This document shows positions 1-9,356 of a DNA stretch of 64,000 nucleotides, piece by piece. The position numbers were made by a program, and so were the translations under genes. The DNA lies in NCBI GenBank assembly GCA_910585525.1, contig CAJUFR010000003.1, positions 32,443 to 96,442 of the forward strand, given 5' to 3'. This DNA is from an uncultured Angelakisella sp. (lineage in GTDB: Bacteria > Bacillota > Clostridia > Oscillospirales > Ruminococcaceae). The notes beneath the pieces were generated by a model. That model was not told where the DNA came from, made no database searches, and was given only the letters and a program-made list of their open reading frames with translations. Numbering within the stretch: position 1 is the first letter of the stretch; each line of letters begins with the position of its first letter.

Positions 1-71
1 ATCTCGTTTTTCAGAAGCTGATACACCTGGTCCCGGATGGTGTTGGCGATGGGGAGTTTGGGAAGTTCCAC
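1..71 (-). CDS. GntR-family transcriptional regulator, N-terminal start only (runs off the window)
   Basis: On the minus strand a GTG codon at 69-71 follows a good ribosome binding site (GGGAGGG, about 7 nt upstream) and opens a frame that stays open to the window edge. It encodes VELPKLPIANTIRDQVYQ then LLKNEI. The stretch I-R-D-Q-V-Y-x-x-L-K-x-x-I is the typical first helix of a GntR/FadR winged-helix DNA-binding domain. Only about 24 residues are visible, so the effector domain and subfamily cannot be told. Palindromes upstream at 120-152 and 211-236 could be its operators. Confidence 0.6.
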   Translation of the reverse strand, partial: MELPKLPIANTIRDQVYQLLKNE

Positions 72-119
72 GGTGTATCCCTCCCTTTCTTTCGGATGAT
101 ATACCAAATCTTCCGTACT

Positions 120-152
120 ATTATACCATGAAGCAAAGCGGAATGGTATAAT
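120..152 (-). promoter_or_regulatory. inverted repeat with -10-like box upstream of the GntR-type gene
   Basis: ATTATACCAT (120-129) and ATGGTATAAT (143-152) form a perfect 10-bp inverted repeat. Each arm contains a TATAAT-like -10 box, one on each strand. The site lies 50-80 nt upstream of the minus-strand GntR-type start, where an autoregulatory operator or overlapping promoter would be expected. No convincing -35 box was found, so promoter activity is inferred. Confidence 0.4.
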
Positions 153-210
153 GGGCCATCTTTTCCGGTTGTCCCCGCAGGGGACGAGGAAAAGGGCACT
201 TCTGATCCTG

Positions 211-236
211 TATAATGTCCGCTTGCGGACATTATA
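211..236. repeat. perfect 12-bp palindrome with 2-nt spacer
   Basis: TATAATGTCCGC (211-222), TT, GCGGACATTATA (225-236) is a perfect inverted repeat. It lies between the 3' end of the polysaccharide deacetylase gene and the GntR-type gene. It could be an operator, since it embeds the same ATTATACCA string as the repeat at 120-152, or a hairpin at the end of a transcript. No T-run follows. Confidence 0.5.
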
Positions 237-294
237 CCATAGCGGCTGTGGATTTGGAAGGGGGGAAGGGGGACTTGGGGAAAAAATCGGGCTC

Positions 295-1419
295 TTAAAG
301 GGTCCCGGGGTCCCCCCAGCTGTACCCGGCGTCCCGGACCCGGTCGATGACGCTGCCCATCACCTGGGCGTTGGTGCTGCTCACCGCGTGGAGGAGGTAG
401 ATGTTCCCCGGGCAGGCGGCCTTTACGATCCGCTCCTCCGACTCCTTGGGGTCCGGCTGGTCATCGGTGAGCCAGTCCTTGTAGGCGAAGGACCAGAACA
501 CCGACTTGTACCCCATGGACTGGACCACCGCCAGCGTCTGCTCGTTGAAGTTGCCGCTGGGGAAGCGGAAGTATCTCATCTCGTACCCGAAGTTCTCCTT
601 CACATAATCGTGGAGTTTCATGATGTCCTCCGCCGCCTGCTTGGGGGTGAGGGTGCTGTAGTTTTTGTGGCTCCAGCTGTGGTTGCCCAGAACGTGGCCC
701 TCGTCGATGATGCGGCGGATCAGTTCCGGCTCCCGGTCGGCGAAGTCGTAAGTAACAAAGAACAGCCCCTTCACCTCCTTCTCCTTCAGGATATCCAGGA
801 AGGTGGGGGTCAGGCCGTTTTCGTACCCCTCGTCAAAGGTCATATACACCACCGGCTGGTCGTCGGCCAGAAACAGGGCGTCGTACTTGCCGAACTGCTG
901 GTTATACGCCAGCGCCCCCTGGGAGCGGTTCTTCTCGTCCCGGGGACCGCCGGGGCCCCAGTCCAGGCCCTTGGCGGAAAGGGCACCGATCTCCCCAAAA
1001 TCGGTGCCCATGGTGGTGGTGGCGGAAGAACTGTTGGAACTGCTGCCGGGGAGGGAGGAGGAACTGGAGCCGTCCGGCAGGCGGTCCCCGTCGGTGAGGT
1101 CACCGGCGATATCGTCCATCATGTCCCCCACCTTGTCGGGGACGCTGGCGATGTCGTCCTCCAGGTCGTCCATGGGGCCGGAGGAGTTATCGGGCCGGTC
1201 CATATCGTTGTCGGAGCCGGGATCGCTGCTGCCGGTGCCGGAGCTGCTGTTATCCGGGACGCTGCTGGGGGAAGGGGTGGAGGAGGGGCTGGAGGGAGCG
1301 GAGGGGACGGTGCTGCTCATCCCGTTGTTGGTGGAGCAGCCGCCGGTGCAGCCGGTCATCCCCAGGGCCAGCACCAGCGCCGCCACTGTCAGCAGGACTG
1401 CGAAACGTTTCATTTTCAT
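295..1419 (-). CDS. lipoprotein polysaccharide deacetylase (PdaA/NodB-like)
   Basis: Likely a cell-surface N-deacetylase acting on peptidoglycan or another aminosugar polymer. A lipoprotein signal peptide ends in a lipobox with Cys24 (LGMTGC). A long Ser/Pro/Asp-rich linker of about 120 residues follows, then a NodB domain from about residue 190 to the C-terminus at 374. The metal and catalytic motifs are visible: TFDEG (Asp196) and the GNHSWSH motif (His247, His251), plus FRFPSGNFN. The sequence resembles the PdaA type that makes muramic delta-lactam. ATG at 1419 is preferred because AGGTG precedes it at good spacing; a GTG at 1431 is possible. Substrate is inferred from family only. Confidence 0.8.
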   Translation of the reverse strand: MKMKRFAVLLTVAALVLALGMTGCTGGCSTNNGMSSTVPSAPSSPSSTPSPSSVPDNSSSGTGSSDPGSDNDMDRPDNSSGPMDDLEDDIASVPDKVGDMMDDIAGDLTDGDRLPDGSSSSSLPGSSSNSSSATTTMGTDFGEIGALSAKGLDWGPGGPRDEKNRSQGALAYNQQFGKYDALFLADDQPVVYMTFDEGYENGLTPTFLDILKEKEVKGLFFVTYDFADREPELIRRIIDEGHVLGNHSWSHKNYSTLTPKQAAEDIMKLHDYVKENFGYEMRYFRFPSGNFNEQTLAVVQSMGYKSVFWSFAYKDWLTDDQPDPKESEERIVKAACPGNIYLLHAVSSTNAQVMGSVIDRVRDAGYSWGDPGTL

Positions 1420-1501
1420 CTTTTCGTTCACCTGTTCTTTCTGGAATTAAGCGGCGGCGGCGTCACGTCCGCCGTTGCTTCGTGGTTAGTATGCGCCGCG
1501 G

Positions 1502-1529
1502 GGCAAAAACTATTATCCCAGTTTTTGCC
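1502..1529. repeat. hairpin upstream of enolase
   Basis: GGCAAAAACT (1502-1511) and AGTTTTTGCC (1520-1529) form a perfect 10-bp inverted repeat with an 8-nt loop, between the divergent deacetylase and enolase genes. It could be an operator or leader hairpin. No consensus promoter for enolase was identified with confidence in 1432-1626. Confidence 0.45.
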
Positions 1530-1626
1530 GTATATTTGCCCCAAAAAGCTGGAAGGATAAAGAGGAACAGGCCGCGCCTTTCCGGCGGCCGGAAAAATAT
1601 CCCATGGAGAAAAAAGGAGAACAGGT

Positions 1627-2883
1627 ATGACACGCTGCGCAAAGATCAAACAGGTGACCGGGCTGGAGATCCTGGACAGCCGGGGCAACCCCACCGTCCG
1701 GGCGGGGGTGGAACTGGAGGACGGCAGCTGGGGCTGGGCCAACGCCCCCTCCGGGGCCTCCACCGGGGTCCACGAGGCCCACGAGCTCCGGGACGGGGAC
1801 CGTGCCCGGTACGGCGGCAAGGGGGTGGTCCAGGCGGTGAGCAACATCCGGGGGCCGCTGGCAAAGGCGGTGAAGGGGCTGGACGCCGGGGAGATACGCC
1901 AGGTGGACCAGGCGCTGCTGGACGCCGACGGCAGCCGCAACAAGGAGCGGCTGGGGGCCAACGCCATCCTGGCGGTCTCCCTGGCCAGCGCCCGGGCGGC
2001 GGCGGCCAGCGCCGGGGAGCCCCTTTGGCGCTGTCTCTGCCCGGAGGGGAAAAAGGTGCTGCCGGTGCCGATGATGAACATCCTCAACGGCGGGGCCCAC
2101 GCCGCCAACAACGTGGACATCCAGGAGTTCATGATCATCCCCCGGGGGGTGCCCTCCTTTGGGGAGGGGCTGCGGCGGTGCGCCGAGGTGTACCACGCCC
2201 TGGGGGCCATCCTCCGGGACCGGCGGCTGGGCTCCGGGGTGGGGGACGAGGGGGGCTTCGCCCCCGACCTGTCCTCCGACGAGGAGGCGCTGGAACTGAT
2301 CCTCCGGGCCATCGGCCGGGCGGGGTACCGCCCCGGGGAGGAGATCGCCCTGGCCCTGGACGCCGCCGCCAGCGAATGGATGCAGGAGGGGGAGGTCTAC
2401 CAGACCCCCAAGGGGGGGCGGGTCTACACCCGGGAGCAGCTGGTGGACTACTGGGCGGGGCTGGCGGCCCGGTACCCCATCCTCTCCCTGGAGGACGGGG
2501 CGGCGGAGGACGACTGGCAGGGGTGGCAGCTGCTCACCAAGCGGCTGGGCAGCCGGATGCAGCTGGTGGGGGACGACCTTTTCGTCACCAACATCCGGCG
2601 GCTGAAGCGGGGGCTGGAGGAGAACGCCGCCAACGCCATCCTCATCAAGCCCAACCAGATCGGCACCCTCTCCGAGACGCTGGACGCCGTCTCCATGGCC
2701 CAGGAGAAAAAGTGGGGGGTGGTGATGAGCCACCGCAGCGGGGAGACCGAGGACCCGATCATCGCCGACCTGGCGGTGGCCACTGGCTGCGGCCAGATCA
2801 AATCCGGCGCCCCCTGCCGCAGCGAGCGGGTGGCGAAGTACAACCGCCTGCTGGAGATCGAAGGGGAGTTGGGCATCCGGTGA
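1627..2883 (+). CDS. eno: enolase
   Basis: Converts 2-phosphoglycerate to phosphoenolpyruvate in glycolysis, in the cytoplasm with Mg2+. The 418-residue protein is slightly shorter than the usual 425-435. It shows the N-terminal family block EILDSRGNPTV, PSGASTG with ELRDGD, the metal and active-site strings LEDG and GDDLFVTN, and the C-terminal signature IKPNQIGT followed by SHRSGETED. AAAAAGGAGAACAGGT provides the ribosome binding site. It is a single-gene unit ending in a strong terminator at 2890-2930. Confidence 0.96.
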   Translation: MTRCAKIKQVTGLEILDSRGNPTVRAGVELEDGSWGWANAPSGASTGVHEAHELRDGDRARYGGKGVVQAVSNIRGPLAKAVKGLDAGEIRQVDQALLDADGSRNKERLGANAILAVSLASARAAAASAGEPLWRCLCPEGKKVLPVPMMNILNGGAHAANNVDIQEFMIIPRGVPSFGEGLRRCAEVYHALGAILRDRRLGSGVGDEGGFAPDLSSDEEALELILRAIGRAGYRPGEEIALALDAAASEWMQEGEVYQTPKGGRVYTREQLVDYWAGLAARYPILSLEDGAAEDDWQGWQLLTKRLGSRMQLVGDDLFVTNIRRLKRGLEENAANAILIKPNQIGTLSETLDAVSMAQEKKWGVVMSHRSGETEDPIIADLAVATGCGQIKSGAPCRSERVAKYNRLLEIEGELGIR

Positions 2884-2889
2884 CAGCAG

Positions 2890-2930
2890 AAGGAGCCGCC
2901 GCTGTGGAAAAACAGCGGCGGCTCCTTTTC
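2890..2930. terminator. bidirectional Rho-independent terminator between eno and the converging operon
   Basis: AAGGAGCCGCCGCTGT (2890-2905) pairs with ACAGCGGCGGCTCCTT (2912-2927), with a short A-rich loop and a TTTTC tail. It lies 7 nt after the eno stop and abuts the stop of the minus-strand gene at 2931, so it probably serves both. Confidence 0.9.
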
Positions 2931-3809
2931 TTATCCCTCTTGCCAGAGTTTTTTGGTCAGGACCTCCGGGCAGAGGTCCTTTTCGGCGTCGTGGATAAAG
3001 TAGAGCATCCCCGTCATGGCGAAGCTATGGGCGTAGAGGGGGTCGTCGGTGACCCGCTTCTTCCCTGTCATCATGACGGCGGCCAGTTCCTCCTCCCACC
3101 CGGCGAAGGGCTGGGGCAGCTTGCCGCTGCACCAGTCGGTGAAGAAGCTGAGGGGCTCCCCATACCGGACGGTCCCCCGCTTTTTGGCGTCATCGTACTC
3201 CTCCGCCAGCCGGTCCACCTCCCGGTAGAGGGCCATCACGGCGGGCTGGTCCCCGGCCAGCACCTCCAGCCGGCCGTCCACAAAGCGCCGGGCGGTCCGG
3301 TAGGCCCGGTCCTGCTTGTCGATCCACCCCTGCTGCTTCTGGTAGGAGTTTTCCAGTTCCTCCCGGTGCTGCCGGTACCACTCCCCCAGCCGCTCCAGCC
3401 CGGCGGACAGAGCGGCCTTATCGTTGTCCACCACCACCCAGGGGCAGGCCACCCGGGCCTTTTCCGGCACCGTCATCAGCCGGCTGTAGTAGCCGTTGGA
3501 GAGCGCCTTGTGGGTGCACATGGCGATATCCCAGGGGTGGCGGAGGTAGCTGGTGTAGGGGGCGGCCAGCCGCAGGTATATCTTCCCGTCCAAAAACCCC
3601 CGCTGGAGGGACAGGTGGTGGAAGCAGCCGTCGGGGCCGCTCTTCACCAGGGGGTAGCGGGAGCCGGAGAGGTCGGGGGTCCCGGTCTCGCAGCAGTAGT
3701 AGCGGCAGAATTCCTCCAGGCTCTTGGGGGGGAGGTCGACGCGGTACTCCGGCAGCCAGGCGGCGGCGAAGTCCAGGAGGGGCTGTTTGCAGTTGATGCA
3801 GCGGGGCAT
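2931..3809 (-). CDS. uncharacterised 292-residue protein, third gene of the RloAB-like operon
   Basis: No family recognised. The protein starts MPRCINCKQP, a CxxC pair like half of a zinc knuckle; a further C-C pair (YCC) follows within 50 residues. The rest is Trp/Tyr-rich, soluble and without membrane segments. The start at 3809 has AAAGGAG 9 nt upstream; earlier in-frame starts would overlap the preceding gene. It begins 17 nt after the RloB-like stop in the same orientation, so it is probably co-transcribed with the RloA/RloB pair. That suggests, but does not prove, a shared role. Confidence 0.6.
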   Translation of the reverse strand: MPRCINCKQPLLDFAAAWLPEYRVDLPPKSLEEFCRYYCCETGTPDLSGSRYPLVKSGPDGCFHHLSLQRGFLDGKIYLRLAAPYTSYLRHPWDIAMCTHKALSNGYYSRLMTVPEKARVACPWVVVDNDKAALSAGLERLGEWYRQHREELENSYQKQQGWIDKQDRAYRTARRFVDGRLEVLAGDQPAVMALYREVDRLAEEYDDAKKRGTVRYGEPLSFFTDWCSGKLPQPFAGWEEELAAVMMTGKKRVTDDPLYAHSFAMTGMLYFIHDAEKDLCPEVLTKKLWQEG

Positions 3810-3826
3810 GGGGGGCGGCTCCTTTC

Positions 3827-4465
3827 TTATGTAACGGTTTTTCTGCGTATCTCGTCCACCAAATGATGCAGGGTAGTACAGGGGCACATGCGGGAGGGGA
3901 TCCGTTCGCCCTCCTTGTCGTATTGTTCCCACTGGCGCTGAGCACACCGGATGGCCTCCGCCTCGTCACCGGCCTGGTTCAGTTTGCGGTAGATGTCCGG
4001 GTCGGATTTTCTGTATTTCTGGCCAGTCTTTTCCTGAAATCGCTGGCAAAAATCTTGGCAGCAGCGGACCGAAACCTGGATGTTGGGCATCTTTCCGAAG
4101 TAGGCATCAAACCATATCTCGATGCAGGGGTTGGACCAGCCCACTCTTATCCCCTTGTGTTCCGCTTCGGCGATGATGCGGTCAAAATCCTTGACCTGGT
4201 CCCGGTCAAAGACGATCCAGCACTGCCGGTACTGGGGGTCGATACTCGCCTGTTCGCAGGTCTCGATCAGTTTATCGGTCCTGGCCTGGGAGACCTTGAT
4301 GACGATGTGGTCCCGCAGTTCCTCCGACAGGGAATCCCGGAGACCGTAGAGGTAGTTTTTCTCGGTCTCCTCGGTGTCGGTGACGATGAAATAGTAACCC
4401 AGCTTGGGCACCCGCTTGGGGGCGCTCGACCTGGGTTCCCGTCTGCCGTCCCGGTTTCGTCCCAT
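3827..4465 (-). CDS. RloB-like protein (Toprim-type nuclease candidate; AbiLii-like)
   Basis: A 212-residue protein. It has the RloB layout: a strand with an acidic cluster (IVTDTEETEKNY, residues 28-38) and a later IVFDRDQ (Asp87, Asp89), the E...DxD arrangement of Toprim-fold proteins, followed by the family-type PCIEIWF. RloB proteins occur next to RloA-type ATPases in restriction loci and in the abortive infection pair AbiL. Here the gene lies 2 nt after the RloA-like gene, which supports a two-component phage defence module. Nuclease activity is inferred from family, not shown. Confidence 0.75.
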   Translation of the reverse strand: MGRNRDGRREPRSSAPKRVPKLGYYFIVTDTEETEKNYLYGLRDSLSEELRDHIVIKVSQARTDKLIETCEQASIDPQYRQCWIVFDRDQVKDFDRIIAEAEHKGIRVGWSNPCIEIWFDAYFGKMPNIQVSVRCCQDFCQRFQEKTGQKYRKSDPDIYRKLNQAGDEAEAIRCAQRQWEQYDKEGERIPSRMCPCTTLHHLVDEIRRKTVT

Positions 4466-4467
4466 CC

Positions 4468-5733
4468 TTATCCCTCCCCCAGTATGTCAAAGCACTTTAG
4501 GGTAGGGATCGCGCCATACTTGCCTAACAGGTAGTTTTTCTCGTAGTTCTCGTCCTTACGTATCTTGTCCCCGTCCTCATCCTGGAAGTCGGCCAGGGAG
4601 TAGAGGGTGGAGGCGCCATCCTCGTCCTTTTCGGTAAACCATATTTCGTCCCGGCGCAGGAGATCATTGGAAAGCTGCCAGGCGTCGTGGGTGGTGAAGA
4701 TGAGTTGGGCGTGGTTTTTGTTGATGTTGGGGTCCAGGAAGGTCAAAAGGATGCTACGGACTAATAGAGGGTGCAGGCGGGCGTTGAGTTCGTCTATTAA
4801 CAGAACTCTACTGTGTTCTAAAGTGTCCTGCAAATATGGATATAACGCAAACATTTTTAGGGTGCCGCTGGATTCTTGGGACAGGGGAAGAACTGCGAAA
4901 TCTCCATCCCTCGTGCGGTGAAGAGTATAAACCAGAAAACGCCCGTTGTCTTTTTGTTCTACATGAAAACCGGTAATAGAAGGGTCAAAAGCAGAAAGAT
5001 AGGAAACCATCTGATTCTGAACGGATTTATCTTCAAAATTTTTAGGAAGCTGGCGGGAAAGGCAAACGCTTCTGGCGGGAATACCGAAATCGACGATTTC
5101 AATATGAGCAAACCACCAAAAAACGGTTTTCAAAATATCAATTTTTAGCTTTGCGCCCAGTGATACGATCAAGGTTTCCTTTTCCAGGGAAAGCAAAATA
5201 TTTTCCTGGAGTTTTTTCGGGATGGCCGCCAGGTCATACTCAGCACCATTTCGGGAAAAAATTTTTTTTGCAACTTTGGATGTTTTGGACTTTATATTGA
5301 GCCATTCCTCCACAATGCCATCGGGGCCCAAGGTGAACCCATAGTTATAAATCCTTTCCAAATCGTCCTCGGGGTCTGTAAAGTAAACTTCAAAGGAAGA
5401 AGGGGTTCCTTGGCTGGCAGAGTCAAAAAGAAACGGGGGTTGTGTCAGTGGTTTGCTCTGATTCTCTTTGTCTGCCTGGTCCTCGCGCTCCTTCCTGCTT
5501 GCGCCGCCGTATAGAAACGATTCGCCTATATAGGTTCTCATAAAGCGAAATGCTTCTACAACGTTGGACTTCCCGCTGGCGTTGGCCCCAAAAATCGCCG
5601 CCACCGGCAGTAGCTTTTCCCTCCCGATGGTGACCACATGGTCACCATGTTCGGTGATTTTTGTGGCGGAAAAATCCAGGATGGTATCGTCTCGGAACGA
5701 CTTGAAATTCTGGAAGCGAAACTGGATCAGCAT
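4468..5733 (-). CDS. RloA-like AAA ATPase (AbiLi-like, AAA_15/SMC-like)
   Basis: A 421-residue ATPase of the RecF/SMC-like group used as sensor in several defence systems. The N-terminus has the family string FRFQNFKSF, then Walker A GANASGKSN (about residues 49-57). The C-terminal half carries ABC-type motif region LSQESSGTLKM, Walker B VLLIDELNARLHP and the switch string IFTTHD. A disordered Gln/Lys/Glu-rich insert follows the first helix. ATG at 5733 has AGGAG 9 nt upstream. A good promoter lies at 5756-5783. With the RloB-like gene it forms an AbiL-like pair. Confidence 0.82.
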   Translation of the reverse strand: MLIQFRFQNFKSFRDDTILDFSATKITEHGDHVVTIGREKLLPVAAIFGANASGKSNVVEAFRFMRTYIGESFLYGGASRKEREDQADKENQSKPLTQPPFLFDSASQGTPSSFEVYFTDPEDDLERIYNYGFTLGPDGIVEEWLNIKSKTSKVAKKIFSRNGAEYDLAAIPKKLQENILLSLEKETLIVSLGAKLKIDILKTVFWWFAHIEIVDFGIPARSVCLSRQLPKNFEDKSVQNQMVSYLSAFDPSITGFHVEQKDNGRFLVYTLHRTRDGDFAVLPLSQESSGTLKMFALYPYLQDTLEHSRVLLIDELNARLHPLLVRSILLTFLDPNINKNHAQLIFTTHDAWQLSNDLLRRDEIWFTEKDEDGASTLYSLADFQDEDGDKIRKDENYEKNYLLGKYGAIPTLKCFDILGEG

Positions 5734-5755
5734 AGGCACTCACTCCTTTTGCTTT

Positions 5756-5783
5756 ATTATACCCTGGTTTTCCAAAAAATCAA
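5756..5783 (-). promoter_or_regulatory. sigma-A type promoter of the RloA/RloB operon
   Basis: On the minus strand TTGATT (complement of 5778-5783), a 16-nt spacer and TATAAT (complement of 5756-5761) precede the RloA-like start by about 23 nt. This gives the operon its own promoter, separate from groESL upstream. Confidence 0.65.
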
Positions 5784-5896
5784 CGATTTGTCGAGAAAAA
5801 TTCTCATTTGGTGCCGGATTTTTGCAAGAAAAGAAACCAACGCCCGCACACGGCAGACGCTGGTCTCTTTAAACTTTACGGGTCAGGCGGTGTTGA

Positions 5897-7549
<1,653 letters not shown>

Positions 7550-7561
7550 TTAATCAATCAT

Positions 7562-7926
<365 letters not shown>

Positions 7927-7934
7927 CGACTATT

Positions 7935-7962
7935 ATTGTACCCCTTTTTGAAAAAAAATCAA
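7935..7962 (-). promoter_or_regulatory. groESL promoter
   Basis: Minus-strand TTGATT (complement of 7957-7962), 16-nt spacer and TACAAT (complement of 7935-7940), immediately upstream of CIRCE. Transcription would start just before or inside the operator. Confidence 0.75.
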
Positions 7963-8030
7963 GGGCTTTTTTCTCCTCCCGCCGGAAAAAAAGTAAATTT
8001 TACAATTTGTTCAAACACCAGTGGGCGTGC

Positions 8031-8158
8031 GGCGTGCCGCCGCTGTCAATCCCTGCTCGGGCGGCGTGCCGCCGCTGTCATGCCCTACACGGCCCCTGCG
8101 GGGCCTTATGTGGGTGCAAAGCGACAGCGGGTGCCTGGAGTCTTGGGCGGTTTTTTGT
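8031..8158 (-). repeat. dispersed palindromic repeat family 1, copy A
   Basis: Read on the minus strand it contains CCCAAGACTCCAGGCACCCG, a variable middle, a GGCC hairpin (AAGGCCCCGCAGGGGCC), then GTGTAGGGCATGACAGCGG and GGCGGCACGCC. Related copies are at 10882-10975, 25343-25437 and 25681-25775. In this copy the end block GGCGTGCCGCCGCTGTCA is duplicated (8031-8048 and 8062-8079). It fills the space between the SLOG-like gene stop and the groESL promoter. No coding potential. Confidence 0.7.
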
Positions 8159-8175
8159 TTGGGGCGGAATTTGTG

Positions 8176-8631
8176 TCAAACGAGTGTGAAAAGGAACAGT
8201 TCCCCCCTGGCGGCCCGGCCCCGGGCGTCGGCAAAGGCCCGGTAGCTGTCCCAGGAGAAGTGGGAGACGCATGCCACAAGGTGGGTGGCCTGCTCCACCA
8301 GCAGCTGGTCCAGCCGGTCGTCGGCCTGCCGGGGCGGCATCCCTTCCAGTTCCGGGGGGAGGTATACCTGGTCAAAGCCGGGGGGCAGAGAGGGACTGAG
8401 GGGGGAGGGATGGGGGATCGCCAGCCGCAGGACAAGTCCCGGGTGCCGCTTCTTGGCCCGGCCCAGCACCCGGCAGAGCATCTCCTTTAGGCGCTGGTGG
8501 TGGTAATAATGGTCGGCAACGACGTACTCCTCGACGAACAGTTCCTCGATAAACTGCTCCACCGTAGATTCCAGGCGTGGTTCCAGATGTTTTGGCACAT
8601 ACTCATGGCCGATGAAGAAACAGGACTTCAC
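8176..8631 (-). CDS. SLOG-like (DUF1273-related) small protein
   Basis: A 151-residue soluble protein starting MKSCFFIGHEYVP. The opening strand with FIGH and the order of helices and strands (later VLGRAKKRHPGLVLRLAIP, then FDQVYLPPE, and a C-terminal THLVACVSHFSWDSY) resemble short SLOG/DUF1273 proteins common in Clostridia, which may bind nucleotide-like ligands. The usual glycine-rich loop after the second helix is absent, so ligand binding is uncertain. GTG start at 8631 follows AAGGTGAT. It stands alone, flanked by an AT-rich region and repeat copy A. Confidence 0.55.
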   Translation of the reverse strand: MKSCFFIGHEYVPKHLEPRLESTVEQFIEELFVEEYVVADHYYHHQRLKEMLCRVLGRAKKRHPGLVLRLAIPHPSPLSPSLPPGFDQVYLPPELEGMPPRQADDRLDQLLVEQATHLVACVSHFSWDSYRAFADARGRAARGELFLFTLV

Positions 8632-8893
8632 AGTATCACCTTCTTTTCATAAAATTCATGGATAAATATTATATTGATATGTATATAATGTCAAATTTCA
8701 TCATACAACATCTTATCATATATTCCGAAAGAGTATCATAAAATCCCTGTCGCACCAAAATTCTTGAAAAAATTTATATCGATATAATTATAATATCAAT
8801 CATTATATACATATATTGTTAATTGTCTTATATGTTAAATGACACAATCAAGTATCGATGTTAGAATAACAAGATAGAAGGGGGGATGAGCGA

Positions 8894-9184
8894 ATGGAGG
8901 AATTGAGACCAGTCATTGAACCAACTACCATATACCAGATGGTAGACTACGGGCATGTCCGGGTAAAACTGGCTGAAGTTCTGGACAGTCGTGGCATCTC
9001 CCGTAACCGGTTAGCTTCCCTGACCGGGACCGGATTTATCGTCGTTGACCGCTATTATAAGTCCCAAAAGAAACCGGTGCAGATGGTAGATTTGGATTTT
9101 ATGTCCAGGGTCTGCTACGCCTTGGACTGCACGCTGGAGGACCTGCTGGAGTACGTGCCCCCGGAAAAAGAGAAGGCAGAATAA
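8894..9184 (+). CDS. XRE-type helix-turn-helix regulator
   Basis: A 96-residue protein. Residues about 23-85 form a Cro/CI-like domain: VRVKLAEVLDSRGISRNRLA, then the recognition-helix region GFIVVDRYYKS, and the C-terminal LDFMSRVCYALDCTLEDLLEY typical of small Clostridial XRE proteins. GGGGGG lies 8 nt before the ATG. The 260 nt upstream (8632-8893) are strikingly AT-rich and contain several TATATTGATAT-like strings that could be its operator. Target genes unknown; the transposase-like gene follows downstream with its own promoter. Confidence 0.8.
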   Translation: MEELRPVIEPTTIYQMVDYGHVRVKLAEVLDSRGISRNRLASLTGTGFIVVDRYYKSQKKPVQMVDLDFMSRVCYALDCTLEDLLEYVPPEKEKAE

Positions 9185-9193
9185 AGATACCCC

Positions 9194-9222
9194 TTGCTTT
9201 TTGGCCCGGGGGATGTTATAAT
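9194..9222 (+). promoter_or_regulatory. strong sigma-A promoter of the transposase-like gene
   Basis: TTGCTT (9194-9199), exactly 17 nt, TATAAT (9217-9222). It lies about 135 nt before the GTG start at 9357, leaving a structured leader with two hairpins. Confidence 0.75.
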
Positions 9223-9282
9223 CACCTTGCTGGTATGACGGCGTCAGCCGTCGATGTGTATGGAGATATCTCTGTATAGAGG

Positions 9283-9306
9283 GAGCGGAGTGGCGACACT
9301 CCGCTC
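9283..9306 (+). promoter_or_regulatory. leader hairpin with GNRA loop
   Basis: GAGCGGAGTG (9283-9292) and CACTCCGCTC (9297-9306) pair over 10 bp and are closed by GCGA, a GNRA tetraloop. A smaller hairpin, GACGGC-GTCA-GCCGTC, lies just upstream around 9238-9253. The T-run after it is weak (TTGCTTTAC), so it is more likely a leader structure that limits expression or read-through than a terminator. Confidence 0.45.
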
Positions 9307-9356
9307 TTGCTTTACACCAGAAGGGGGGGCTTTTTATCTGGATCAAGGAGACGACG

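Noticed and set aside
1513..2733. Long open frame on the minus strand opposite enolase, and many similar antisense frames elsewhere
   Set aside because: They are low-complexity Gly/Pro/Arg/His-rich products of high-GC codon bias opposite well-recognised genes, without ribosome binding sites or family motifs.
8031..8079. Short direct repeats as a CRISPR array
   Set aside because: Only two repeats of an 18-bp block with a 13-nt gap, part of dispersed repeat copy A; no cas genes in the window.
9283..9306. Leader hairpin as a terminator of the XRE gene
   Set aside because: It lies downstream of a separate strong promoter and is not followed by a proper T-run.
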